From contig CALBZH010000513.1 of NCBI GenBank assembly GCA_937889795.1, forward strand, positions 1 through 9,010: a stretch of DNA of 9,010 nt, written 5' to 3'. Below, in pieces: positions 1 to 5,567 of this stretch. The position numbers and the translations under genes are program-made. Source of the stretch: an uncultured Syntrophobacteraceae bacterium. Lineage in GTDB: Bacteria; Desulfobacterota; Syntrophobacteria; Syntrophobacterales; Syntrophobacteraceae. The notes beneath the pieces were generated by a model. The model made no database searches, had not been told where the DNA came from, and saw only the letters and a list, made by a program, of their open reading frames with translations. Position 1 is the stretch's first letter, and each line of letters opens with the position of its first letter.

Positions 1-61
1 CGCGGATAATGCCATGTATCGGGCGAAGCGAGAGGGCAGGAACCGGGTCTGCGTCGATTAA
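1..61 (+). CDS. C-terminal end of a GGDEF-domain protein (diguanylate cyclase), partial
   Basis: Reading from base 2, the last 19 codons give ADNAMYRAKREGRNRV plus three residues and then TAA at 59-61. The ADxAMYxAKxxGRNRV block is the hallmark last helix and strand of GGDEF domains, which make cyclic di-GMP from two GTP. The catalytic GGDEF motif and any sensor domain lie upstream of the window, so activity and input signal cannot be judged. The domain sits at the very C-terminus of its protein, as is usual. A run of eight G (62-69) follows the stop directly. The family assignment is firm despite the short length. Confidence 0.85.
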   Translation, partial: ADNAMYRAKREGRNRVCVD

Positions 62-139
62 GGGGGGGGCTTCTTCGAGGGCACGCCTCCGCTTCCTGCC
101 AAACGGGAAACCTCACGAGGCCAGTCGGACGCAGAACCC

Positions 140-1018
140 ATGAAAAGGCTTCTCATCACAGGCGCCAGCGGCTTTCTCGGCTGGAGCCTGTGCCACTTGG
201 CGCGCGACGAGTGGGAAACCTTCGGCACGACGCATACTCACACCGTGTCAATCCCCGGCGTCCAAGGACACCAACTAGACCTCACCGCAGCAGACGACGT
301 CACAAGAACGCTTCAGCGCATCCAGCCCGATGCCGTGATCCACACGGCGGCCGCATCCAATCCGAATCTCTGTGAAGCGAACCCGGTCGATACCCGCCGA
401 ATCAACGTGGACGCGTCCGTCCACCTCGCCGCTCTGTGCAGCGAGGCCCACATTCCATGTCTCTTCACGTCAACGGATCTCGTCTTCAACGGCATGAACG
501 CCCCTTACTCGGAAACGGCGCCAACGTCGCCAATCAGTGTGTATGGCATGCAGAAAGTGATGGCAGAGCAAGGGATGATGAGGGTCAATCCGACCGTGAC
601 GGTATGTCGGATGCCGCTCATGTTCGGTGACCCGGGCCCCGTTGCGGCCAGCTTCATCCAGTCGATGATTCGCGCTCTGAAGAACGGCGAGGCATTGCGG
701 CTCTTCACGGACGAATTCCGTACTCCGCTGAGCGGAAGCGACGCAGCCCTCGGATTGCTTCTGGCTCTGAAAAAGGCCGTGACGGGGATCATCCACCTGG
801 GAGGGGTGGAACGGGTGTCGCGCTACGATTTCGGCAAGATGCTCGCCAAGGCGTTCGGCTTCATAGACGCGCGGCTGGTACCGTGCTTGCGGCACGATGT
901 CCCCATGCCGGCTCCCCGCCCGGAAGACGTGTCGCTCGACAGCTCCAAGGCTCGTGCCCTGGGCTTCCAGTCGGCGCCACTCCTGCAATCGCTCCGTGAG
1001 CTGGCAGGAAAGCTCTGA
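140..1018 (+). CDS. SDR-family sugar-nucleotide reductase, RmlD-like (dTDP-4-dehydrorhamnose reductase family)
   Basis: The 292-aa product is an extended short-chain dehydrogenase/reductase. Its N-terminus has a Rossmann GxxGxxG motif (G8, G11, G14 in GASGFLG). The STD motif at 111-113 followed by VFNG, and the YxxxK catalytic pair Y135/K139, match the RmlD branch, and the length is typical of it. RmlD enzymes reduce a 4-keto nucleotide sugar with NAD(P)H to a deoxysugar such as dTDP-L-rhamnose for surface polysaccharide. No rmlA, rmlB, rmlC or glycosyltransferase gene is visible nearby, so the true substrate is unknown and a general NAD-dependent epimerase/reductase is possible. The ATG at 140 is followed at once by the beta-strand and nucleotide loop, which fits a real N-terminus, although no strong Shine-Dalgarno precedes it. 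The gene converges on pyrE. Confidence 0.85.
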   Translation: MKRLLITGASGFLGWSLCHLARDEWETFGTTHTHTVSIPGVQGHQLDLTAADDVTRTLQRIQPDAVIHTAAASNPNLCEANPVDTRRINVDASVHLAALCSEAHIPCLFTSTDLVFNGMNAPYSETAPTSPISVYGMQKVMAEQGMMRVNPTVTVCRMPLMFGDPGPVAASFIQSMIRALKNGEALRLFTDEFRTPLSGSDAALGLLLALKKAVTGIIHLGGVERVSRYDFGKMLAKAFGFIDARLVPCLRHDVPMPAPRPEDVSLDSSKARALGFQSAPLLQSLRELAGKL

Positions 1019-1026
1019 TAGAGCTT
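1010..1026. repeat. Short inverted repeat over the reductase stop codon
   Basis: AAGCTCT at 1010-1016 pairs perfectly with AGAGCTT at 1020-1026 across a 3-base loop. The stop codon TGA (1016-1018) lies partly in the stem. The repeat sits in the gap between two convergent genes, where a bidirectional terminator would be expected, but no T-tract follows on either strand. It is a weak candidate for an RNA 3'-end hairpin rather than a convincing terminator. Confidence 0.35.
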
Positions 1027-1079
1027 GAGCACGACCTTCCGCCCCTCTCTCCCGAGCTCGTCCGTCCTAGGCACTCCGA

Positions 1080-1640
1080 TTAACGGGCTCGATAGAGCTC
1101 CATCACCTCTTCGCGGGTGAGAAGTGCCTGAACGTCCGGGACTTCTCTGAGAATGCTCTCCCTGCCCTGCATTTCCTGTCGGTCGATGAGTACCACCACC
1201 TTCACCACCGTTAGTCCGGATTCTCGGCATGCGGCAATGGCCTGGAGGGTGGAGCCGCCCGTCGTGATCACGTCGTCCACGACAACGACCCGGTCTCCCG
1301 CTTTCACCTTGCCCTCGATGAGCCTCGCCGTCCCGTGGTCCTTGGCCTTTTTTCGGACCACGAACGACTGCACCGGCTGACGCTCAAGCCAGGATGTGTA
1401 CGACACGGCATTGGCGATGGGGTCCGCTCCCAGAGTCAGCCCTCCGATGGCGTCCACGTTCAGGTCTTTGATCGCCCGAAAGACCAGATTTCCGATCAAG
1501 ACCTGTCCCTCGGGGTCCAGGGTCACTTGCTTGCAGTTGAAGTAGAATTGGCTGGTTCCCCCATGAACGAGCTTGAATTGGGGGGTCTCGGAGTACTGAA
1601 AGGCATAGTCAAGTACCAGCTCTTTGAGGCGCTCCTTCAT
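1080..1640 (-). CDS. pyrE: Orotate phosphoribosyltransferase
   Basis: This enzyme converts orotate and PRPP to orotidine 5'-monophosphate, the fifth step of de novo pyrimidine synthesis, in the cytosol. The product (186 aa from this ATG) carries the PRPP-binding signature VVVVDDVITTGGST at about 118-131, with the acidic pair D122/D123. It also has the flexible catalytic loop RKKAKDHG at about 96-103, matching the lysine/histidine loop of characterised OPRTs. Length is normal for the family. An AGGAG (1654-1650 on the minus strand) precedes two adjacent in-frame starts, GTG at 1643 and ATG at 1640, with spacings of 6 and 9 bases. I chose the ATG, but the GTG would add only one residue. No pyrF or other pyrimidine gene adjoins it, so it appears to be a stand-alone locus. 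Confidence 0.95.
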   Translation of the reverse strand: MKERLKELVLDYAFQYSETPQFKLVHGGTSQFYFNCKQVTLDPEGQVLIGNLVFRAIKDLNVDAIGGLTLGADPIANAVSYTSWLERQPVQSFVVRKKAKDHGTARLIEGKVKAGDRVVVVDDVITTGGSTLQAIAACRESGLTVVKVVVLIDRQEMQGRESILREVPDVQALLTREEVMELYRAR

Positions 1641-1839
1641 CACTCGCTTCTCCTAACAAGCCCCCTTTTCTCTCAAACAAACGATCGAGCGGGACCCGGG
1701 GGCTCCTCCGGCTCAATAGGGACCTGTCGGCGGTCGTGGATGCCTCAGCGCGTGGAGCACCCGACGACAGATCGACCTGAATGCGACATCTTCCTCACAC
1801 GTATAGTACAACCGCCACGAAGACAGCAAGCGCAAGGCT

Positions 1840-1874
1840 CAGGGCGTTGAAACGCGTCAGACTGAAACGCCCTG
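1840..1874. promoter_or_regulatory. Inverted repeat overlapping a direct repeat, upstream of the rtcB promoter
   Basis: CAGGGCGTT (1840-1848) and AACGCCCTG (1866-1874) are perfect 9-base inverted arms around a 17-base centre. In the same element TGAAACGC occurs twice in direct orientation, at 1848-1855 and 1863-1870, a 15-base period. The block ends four bases before the proposed -35 box of rtcB. That is a typical position for an activator or repressor site. No regulator family can be named from the sequence. Confidence 0.45.
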
Positions 1875-1877
1875 GAG

Positions 1878-1906
1878 TGGACTTGTGAAAAGGGCAGCCG
1901 TATAAT
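1878..1906 (+). promoter_or_regulatory. Candidate sigma-70 promoter for rtcB-archease
   Basis: TGGACT (1878-1883, 4 of 6 consensus bases) and a perfect TATAAT (1901-1906) are separated by 17 bases. Transcription would begin near 1913 and leave a leader of about 150 bases before the rtcB ATG. The -10 box is strong and the -35 box modest, which together with the adjacent inverted repeat would fit a regulated promoter. Confidence 0.55.
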
Positions 1907-2050
1907 AAATGAAAGCCCGTCGTTGGGTTGTCGTGATTCGGGTGTGCCCTCATCTCCCTTGCCTCCACCGGGATGACTTTTAACAGACTGCAATCCTTTT
2001 CGGCGCTCGGTCAGTACATGTGAGTCGCATTGGCCTGGCGGCCCTGGAGC

Positions 2051-2054
2051 GGAG
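2051..2054 (+). promoter_or_regulatory. Ribosome binding site of rtcB
   Basis: GGAG lies 9 bases before the ATG at 2064 and supports that start. The N-terminus it gives matches the normal length of long-form RtcB. Confidence 0.6.
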
Positions 2055-2063
2055 TAAGAAATC

Positions 2064-3521
2064 ATGGCTTCGGTCAAAGACATTCGACGCATATCCGATG
2101 TCGTCTGGGAAATTCCGGTCTCCTACAAGGAAGGCATGCGGGTTCCTGCTCGCATTTACGCCAGTGAAAAGCTGTATCGAGACATGGACGAAGGGGTGGT
2201 CGAGCAGGTGACCAACGTGGCGACGCTGCCCGGAATCGTGGGCCGCGCCTACTGCATGCCGGACGGTCATTGGGGATACGGCTTCCCGATTGGGGGCGTC
2301 GCTGCCATGGACACCCGGACGGGGGTCATTTCGCCCGGCGGGATTGGCTTCGATGTGAATTGCGGCATGCGCCTAGTGCTCACCAGTTTGACCGAGGAGG
2401 AGGTGAAGCCCCATCTGCGCCAGCTCGTCGATCGCCTATTTCAAAGGGTTCCAGCAGGGGTAGGGAGCAGCGGGCTCATCAAGATGACCCAGGATGAATT
2501 CCGGCATGCGGTCGAGCTCGGGGCGCGGTGGTGCCTGAAGCAAGGTTTTGGGTGGCTCGATGATCTGGAAAAGACCGAAGAGGGCGGCTGTGTTGCGGGA
2601 GCGGATGCCACGAAGATCAGTGACCGTGCCGTGGAGCGCGGGTACAAGCAGATCGGAACCCTCGGGTCAGGCAATCATTATCTGGAGATTCAGGTCGTCA
2701 AACCATCGAATGTTTTCGATGAAAAGCTGGCGAGCGCCTTTGGCATCACCCTGCCGAATCAGGTGGTTTTGATGTTTCACTGCGGAAGCCGTGGGTTCGG
2801 TCACCAGGTTGCCACGGATTATCTTCAGTTATTTTTGAAGGTTATGGAGAAGAAATACTCCATTCGAATTCTTGACCGCGAGCTCGCCTGTGCCCCCTTC
2901 CAATCCCGGGAGGGACAGGACTATTTTGCGGCCATGAACTGCGCGATCAACATGTCTTTTGCCAACCGCCAAGTCATCCTTCACCGCATTCGCGAAGTCT
3001 TTTCGGAGGTCTTCAAAAGGGATCCAGCGGATCTCGGCATGCGTCAGGTTTATGACGTTTCCCACAACACGGCCAAGCTGGAAAAGCATTTGGTGGAAGG
3101 CCAGCTGCGCGAATTGCTCGTTCACCGCAAAGGGGCAACGCGGGCGTTCGGTCCCGGAATGGCCGGAATTCCCGATGCGTATCGCGAGTCGGGGCAGCCG
3201 GTCATCCTGGGGGGCAGCATGGAAACGGGGTCCTATCTCCTGACGGGTGTGGCCGGAGGGGAGCAGACTTTCTTCAGCACGGCGCACGGAAGCGGGCGGA
3301 CCATGAGTCGCAAGCAGGCCAAGAAGCGATTTCAAGGAAAGAAATTGCTGGCGGACATGGAAGCTCGAGGGATTTACGTCCGAACCGCGTCCTTCGCGGG
3401 ATTGGCCGAGGAGGCCGGACCTGCCTACAAAGACATCGACGATGTGGTAGAGGCCACCGAAGAAGCCGGGATCAGCAAGCGCGTTGCTCGATTCCTTCCC
3501 ATCGGGAACGTCAAGGGATAG
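2064..3521 (+). CDS. rtcB: RtcB: GTP- and manganese-dependent RNA-splicing ligase
   Basis: RtcB joins RNA 3'-phosphate or 2',3'-cyclic-phosphate ends to 5'-OH ends through a histidine-GMP intermediate, in tRNA splicing and RNA repair. The 485-aa product has the diagnostic block CMPDGHWGYGFPIGG (64-78) and GGIGFDVNCGMR. The metal ligands and nucleophile of the Pyrococcus horikoshii enzyme (D95, C98, H203, H234, H329, H404) have clear counterparts here: D97, C100, H205 (GSGNH), H239 (FHCGSRG), H334 (SHN) and H408 (AHGSGR). All catalytic residues are therefore present. The length matches the archaeal/metazoan long form rather than the roughly 400-aa E. coli type, and no intein is present. The archease gene follows after 59 bases on the same strand, so the two are probably co-transcribed. 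No rtcA or rtcR gene is visible. In bacteria RtcB is linked to repair of tRNA and rRNA cut by endoribonucleases, but the substrate here is unknown. Confidence 0.97.
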   Translation: MASVKDIRRISDVVWEIPVSYKEGMRVPARIYASEKLYRDMDEGVVEQVTNVATLPGIVGRAYCMPDGHWGYGFPIGGVAAMDTRTGVISPGGIGFDVNCGMRLVLTSLTEEEVKPHLRQLVDRLFQRVPAGVGSSGLIKMTQDEFRHAVELGARWCLKQGFGWLDDLEKTEEGGCVAGADATKISDRAVERGYKQIGTLGSGNHYLEIQVVKPSNVFDEKLASAFGITLPNQVVLMFHCGSRGFGHQVATDYLQLFLKVMEKKYSIRILDRELACAPFQSREGQDYFAAMNCAINMSFANRQVILHRIREVFSEVFKRDPADLGMRQVYDVSHNTAKLEKHLVEGQLRELLVHRKGATRAFGPGMAGIPDAYRESGQPVILGGSMETGSYLLTGVAGGEQTFFSTAHGSGRTMSRKQAKKRFQGKKLLADMEARGIYVRTASFAGLAEEAGPAYKDIDDVVEATEEAGISKRVARFLPIGNVKG

Positions 3522-3580
3522 ATCTGCCGGAAGAAGAAGTCTCGAAGGTCGGATCCCCGAAATCCAATGCGAGGTTTCCC

Positions 3581-4012
3581 ATGCCTTACAGGTACCTGGA
3601 TGACATTGCGACAGCGGACGCCGCTTTCGAGGCCAAAGGCGCGACAATCGAAGAAATGTTCACGGCCGCGGCGGATGCGACGATGAACGTGATGGTGGAA
3701 GACCTTCAATCCATCCAGGCGCGAACCACCAAACGATTCGATCTCGAGGCAGACGACTGGGAGATGCTTCTCTTTGCCCTGCTCCAGGAGCTGATTTACT
3801 TCAAGGATGCCGAGCGGCTGCTCCTTCGGGTCCTGAACGTCAAGATGGGAGCGGATGGAAGCCGTGCCCGCCTGGTCGCCGAAACCGCGGGCGAGGAGAT
3901 TGACGCGAGCAGGCACGCCCTGATTGTGGACGTCAAAGCGGTCACGCTCCACAAGTACCGCGTGGAGCAGACGCATGAGGGATGGGAGGCCACGGTGATT
4001 CTCGACATCTGA
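3581..4012 (+). CDS. Archease, RtcB-activating protein
   Basis: Archease speeds guanylylation of RtcB and allows it to turn over many times. The 143-aa product has the usual length and layout: an N-terminal YRYLDDIATADAAFEAKG segment equivalent to the classic LDHTAD motif, the central WEMLLFALLQELIY segment, GEEID and RHALIVDVKAVTLHKY towards the C-terminus, and the characteristic terminal VILDI. D13 and D142 are the likely equivalents of the conserved acidic metal-binding residues. GAGG at 3571-3574, six bases before the ATG, supports this start. The N-terminal motif is longer than the usual one and lacks its histidine, so it may be a bacterial variant. The position directly behind rtcB strongly supports the assignment. 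Confidence 0.93.
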   Translation: MPYRYLDDIATADAAFEAKGATIEEMFTAAADATMNVMVEDLQSIQARTTKRFDLEADDWEMLLFALLQELIYFKDAERLLLRVLNVKMGADGSRARLVAETAGEEIDASRHALIVDVKAVTLHKYRVEQTHEGWEATVILDI

Positions 4013-4119
4013 CCCGCCCGCGATATGTCTTCCGGCAAACGGGACTTTCGGTGAGCATGCAGCAGGAAGTGTTCTGGGGACTGCTCGAAGCAGGAAGGTC
4101 CTCAACGAGCAAAGCGATT

Positions 4120-4144
4120 TGGGAGCGGCCCGAAGCCGCTCCCA
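4120..4144. repeat. REP-like palindrome between convergent genes, possible bidirectional terminator
   Basis: TGGGAGCGGC (4120-4129) and GCCGCTCCCA (4135-4144) are perfect 10-base arms with a 5-base loop, giving a very stable GC-rich hairpin. It lies between the ends of archease and the nitronate monooxygenase-like gene. Neither strand has a U-tract directly after the stem (the + strand continues CGAAAAA), so it is not a textbook intrinsic terminator. On the minus strand it reads GTGGGAGCGGCTTCGGGCC, which resembles the GTGGGAGCGGCTT class of repetitive extragenic palindromes of many proteobacteria. A REP element or transcript 3'-end protector is more likely than a plain terminator. Confidence 0.6.
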
Positions 4145-4220
4145 CGAAAAACCCGGCTGTGCTCATTGAGCTGCAGCACCAGGGCCTTCCCGGATGCCGC
4201 ATGGTTTCGAAGCCACCCGG

Positions 4221-5321
4221 TCAGCAGCAGCCGAAGCTGGCCTGCTCAAATTCTCCCACCAGCGACCCGATCAGCTCTTTAACGGACGTGATCCGGTCCA
4301 CACGATAGGCATTCTTTCCGGCAAACGAAAAACCGAGGTCCAGTTTTCCCTTCTTGGCGTTCGACAGCGCCATCGCGATGCAATAAGGGCTGTCCTTGTG
4401 ATTGCACGTCGTGATGCAGTGGTAAGGGCACTTGAAAGGGGTCTTCTTGCCTTCCTTGACCTGGTCGATAAAGCGATTTCGAAGCGCCCTTCCGGGAAGG
4501 CCGACAGGGCTTTCGATCAAGACCAGGTCCTGTTCTGAGGCATTGACATAAGACTCCTTGAAGGCGATATCCGCATCGCATTCATGAGTAGCCACGAAGC
4601 GCGTTCCCATTTGGACACCCGCGGCTCCCAGCTTGAGGAACTTGAGAATATCTTGGCCCGTGTAAACCCCGCCTGCCGCGATGATCGGGATTTCCTTCTT
4701 GTGCTCTTCCGCAAAGGGTCTCACCGCCTCGATCACCTCAGGGATCAGCTTCTCCAGGGCAAAATTGGGATCTTCCACCTGCTCGGGGCGAAAGCCGAGG
4801 TGCCCTCCCGCCATGGGCCCCTCAACCACGAAGCCGTCGGGAAGGTAGTTGAATTTGGAGAGCCACTTCTTGCAGAGTATCTTCGCGGCTCGTCCGGATG
4901 AGACAATGGGGACGAGTCGGGTCTGGACCTCTTTGCGCAGATACTTCGGGAGATCGACGGGCAGTCCCGCGCCAGAGAAGATGACATCAATTCCTTCCTC
5001 GATGGATGTCTTCACCATGTCCACGAAGTTGGTCAGAGCCACCATGATGTTGACGCCCAAGATCCCTTTGGTCATCTCCCTTGCCTTGCGGATTACACGT
5101 CTGAGCGCACGGATATTTGCGTTCTCATAGTCCTCGTAAATGTCCGGCTCGTTCATGCCGATCATCGCAGCCGCAATCACCCCGATGCCACCTTCGTTGG
5201 CTACCGCGGATGCCAGCCCGGAGAGGGAGATCCCAACTCCCATGCCCCCCTGAATAATGGGCAGTTTTGCGATTAAATGTCCGATCTTCAATGTTGGAAG
5301 ATTCACAGAATCACTCCCCAT
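4221..5321 (-). CDS. NAD(P)H-dependent flavin oxidoreductase, nitronate monooxygenase/FabK-like
   Basis: The product is 366 aa from the ATG at 5321. It is a TIM-barrel FMN protein of the 2-nitropropane dioxygenase/nitronate monooxygenase family, which also includes the enoyl-ACP reductase FabK. Visible signatures are PIIQGGMGVGIS (21-32), GVNIMVAL (89-96), the AGGHLG segment with H174 at the position of the catalytic histidine, and the phosphate-binding IAAGGVYTGQDI and GVQMGTRF near 214-242. Unlike FabK and canonical nitronate monooxygenases it has a C-terminal cysteine cluster, C298-x3-C302-x3-C306-x7-C314, and ends in two cysteines. The upstream in-frame GTG at 5342 adds seven residues unlike the family start, so I prefer the ATG, although its ribosome site is weak. 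The substrate cannot be told from sequence. Candidates are nitronates, enoyl-thioesters or other activated carbonyl compounds. It has its own promoter and is not in an obvious operon. Confidence 0.85.
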   Translation of the reverse strand: MGSDSVNLPTLKIGHLIAKLPIIQGGMGVGISLSGLASAVANEGGIGVIAAAMIGMNEPDIYEDYENANIRALRRVIRKAREMTKGILGVNIMVALTNFVDMVKTSIEEGIDVIFSGAGLPVDLPKYLRKEVQTRLVPIVSSGRAAKILCKKWLSKFNYLPDGFVVEGPMAGGHLGFRPEQVEDPNFALEKLIPEVIEAVRPFAEEHKKEIPIIAAGGVYTGQDILKFLKLGAAGVQMGTRFVATHECDADIAFKESYVNASEQDLVLIESPVGLPGRALRNRFIDQVKEGKKTPFKCPYHCITTCNHKDSPYCIAMALSNAKKGKLDLGFSFAGKNAYRVDRITSVKELIGSLVGEFEQASFGCC

Positions 5322-5391
5322 GTACCCGGTTAACCAGTGCACAATGTCAACATCCCCACATGAAAGAAAAGCCCTGCAGTACCCTGACCCG

Positions 5392-5412
5392 ACAAGCCGC
5401 CGACGCGCTTGT
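5392..5412. repeat. Small inverted repeat in the oxidoreductase leader
   Basis: ACAAGC (5392-5397) and GCTTGT (5407-5412) are perfect 6-base arms around 9 bases. The element lies in the predicted 5' untranslated region on the minus strand. It could form a modest hairpin and I attach no specific function. Confidence 0.3.
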
Positions 5413-5434
5413 ACGTGCGTCCGAGAGCAAAATC

Positions 5435-5450
5435 AGGTCGAAATCGACCT
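5435..5450. promoter_or_regulatory. Dyad-symmetric candidate operator AGGTCGA-AA-TCGACCT
   Basis: Arms of 7 bases match perfectly across a 2-base centre (5435-5441 and 5444-5450). The dyad lies roughly 22 to 37 bases downstream of the predicted start of the oxidoreductase transcript, where a bound dimeric repressor could block elongation. The size and symmetry suit a TetR- or MarR-type dimer site, but no regulator gene is present in the window and the link is inferred. Confidence 0.45.
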
Positions 5451-5478
5451 CTTGTACCATATTTCTCATAACTGCTCG

Positions 5479-5506
5479 ATAATACCTTACTCTGAATGTA
5501 GGTCAA
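5479..5506 (-). promoter_or_regulatory. Candidate sigma-70 promoter for the flavin oxidoreductase
   Basis: On the minus strand TTGACC (5506-5501, 5 of 6 consensus bases) and TATTAT (5484-5479, 5 of 6) are separated by 16 bases. Transcription would start near 5472, giving an mRNA leader of about 150 bases. The local sequence is distinctly AT-rich compared with the flanking genes. This makes the oxidoreductase independent of the upstream ChaN-PDZ gene. Confidence 0.6.
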
Positions 5507-5567
5507 TTGTTTTGAAAGGGAAAACCGATTGTATTCTTCAGTCGCAAGCGGATCCCACATCGCTCCC

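Larger units (their letters stand above)
1641..2063. other. Non-coding divergent region between pyrE and rtcB
   Basis: This stretch of about 420 bases holds the pyrE ribosome site (near 1650-1654), an inverted repeat with an overlapping direct repeat (1840-1874), a sigma-70-type promoter facing rtcB (1878-1906), and an rtcB leader of about 150 bases. The small open frames crossing it show no recognisable domain and a composition unlike the neighbouring genes, so I treat them as chance. I see no tRNA. I also see no sigma-54 (-24/-12) promoter, although E. coli rtcBA is driven by sigma-54 with RtcR. Confidence 0.6.

Noticed and set aside
470..988. Minus-strand open frame of 172 codons opposite the RmlD-like reductase
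   Set aside because: It lies wholly antisense to a gene with clear motifs, and its His/Arg-rich product is typical of reverse-strand shadows in GC-rich DNA.
1335..1850. Plus-strand open frame of 171 codons opposite pyrE
   Set aside because: It is mostly antisense to the well-supported pyrE gene, with no family features and a shadow-like composition.
1881..1906. Sigma-32 type promoter before rtcB (CTTGTGAAA ... CCGTATAAT)
   Set aside because: The spacing between the two elements is about 9 to 12 bases, too short for sigma-32, and the CCCCAT element is absent.
1745..2092. Minus-strand open frame of 115 codons upstream of rtcB
   Set aside because: It overlaps the rtcB start and its promoter, has no recognisable domain, and its composition looks like random translation of non-coding DNA.
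3425..4105. Minus-strand open frame of 226 codons opposite archease
   Set aside because: It is antisense to archease and the rtcB end, and no domain is recognisable.
5330..5560. Minus-strand open frame of 76 codons in the oxidoreductase leader
   Set aside because: It begins upstream of the predicted promoter and runs through the dyad. It has no domain and no convincing ribosome site, so a leader peptide is not supported.
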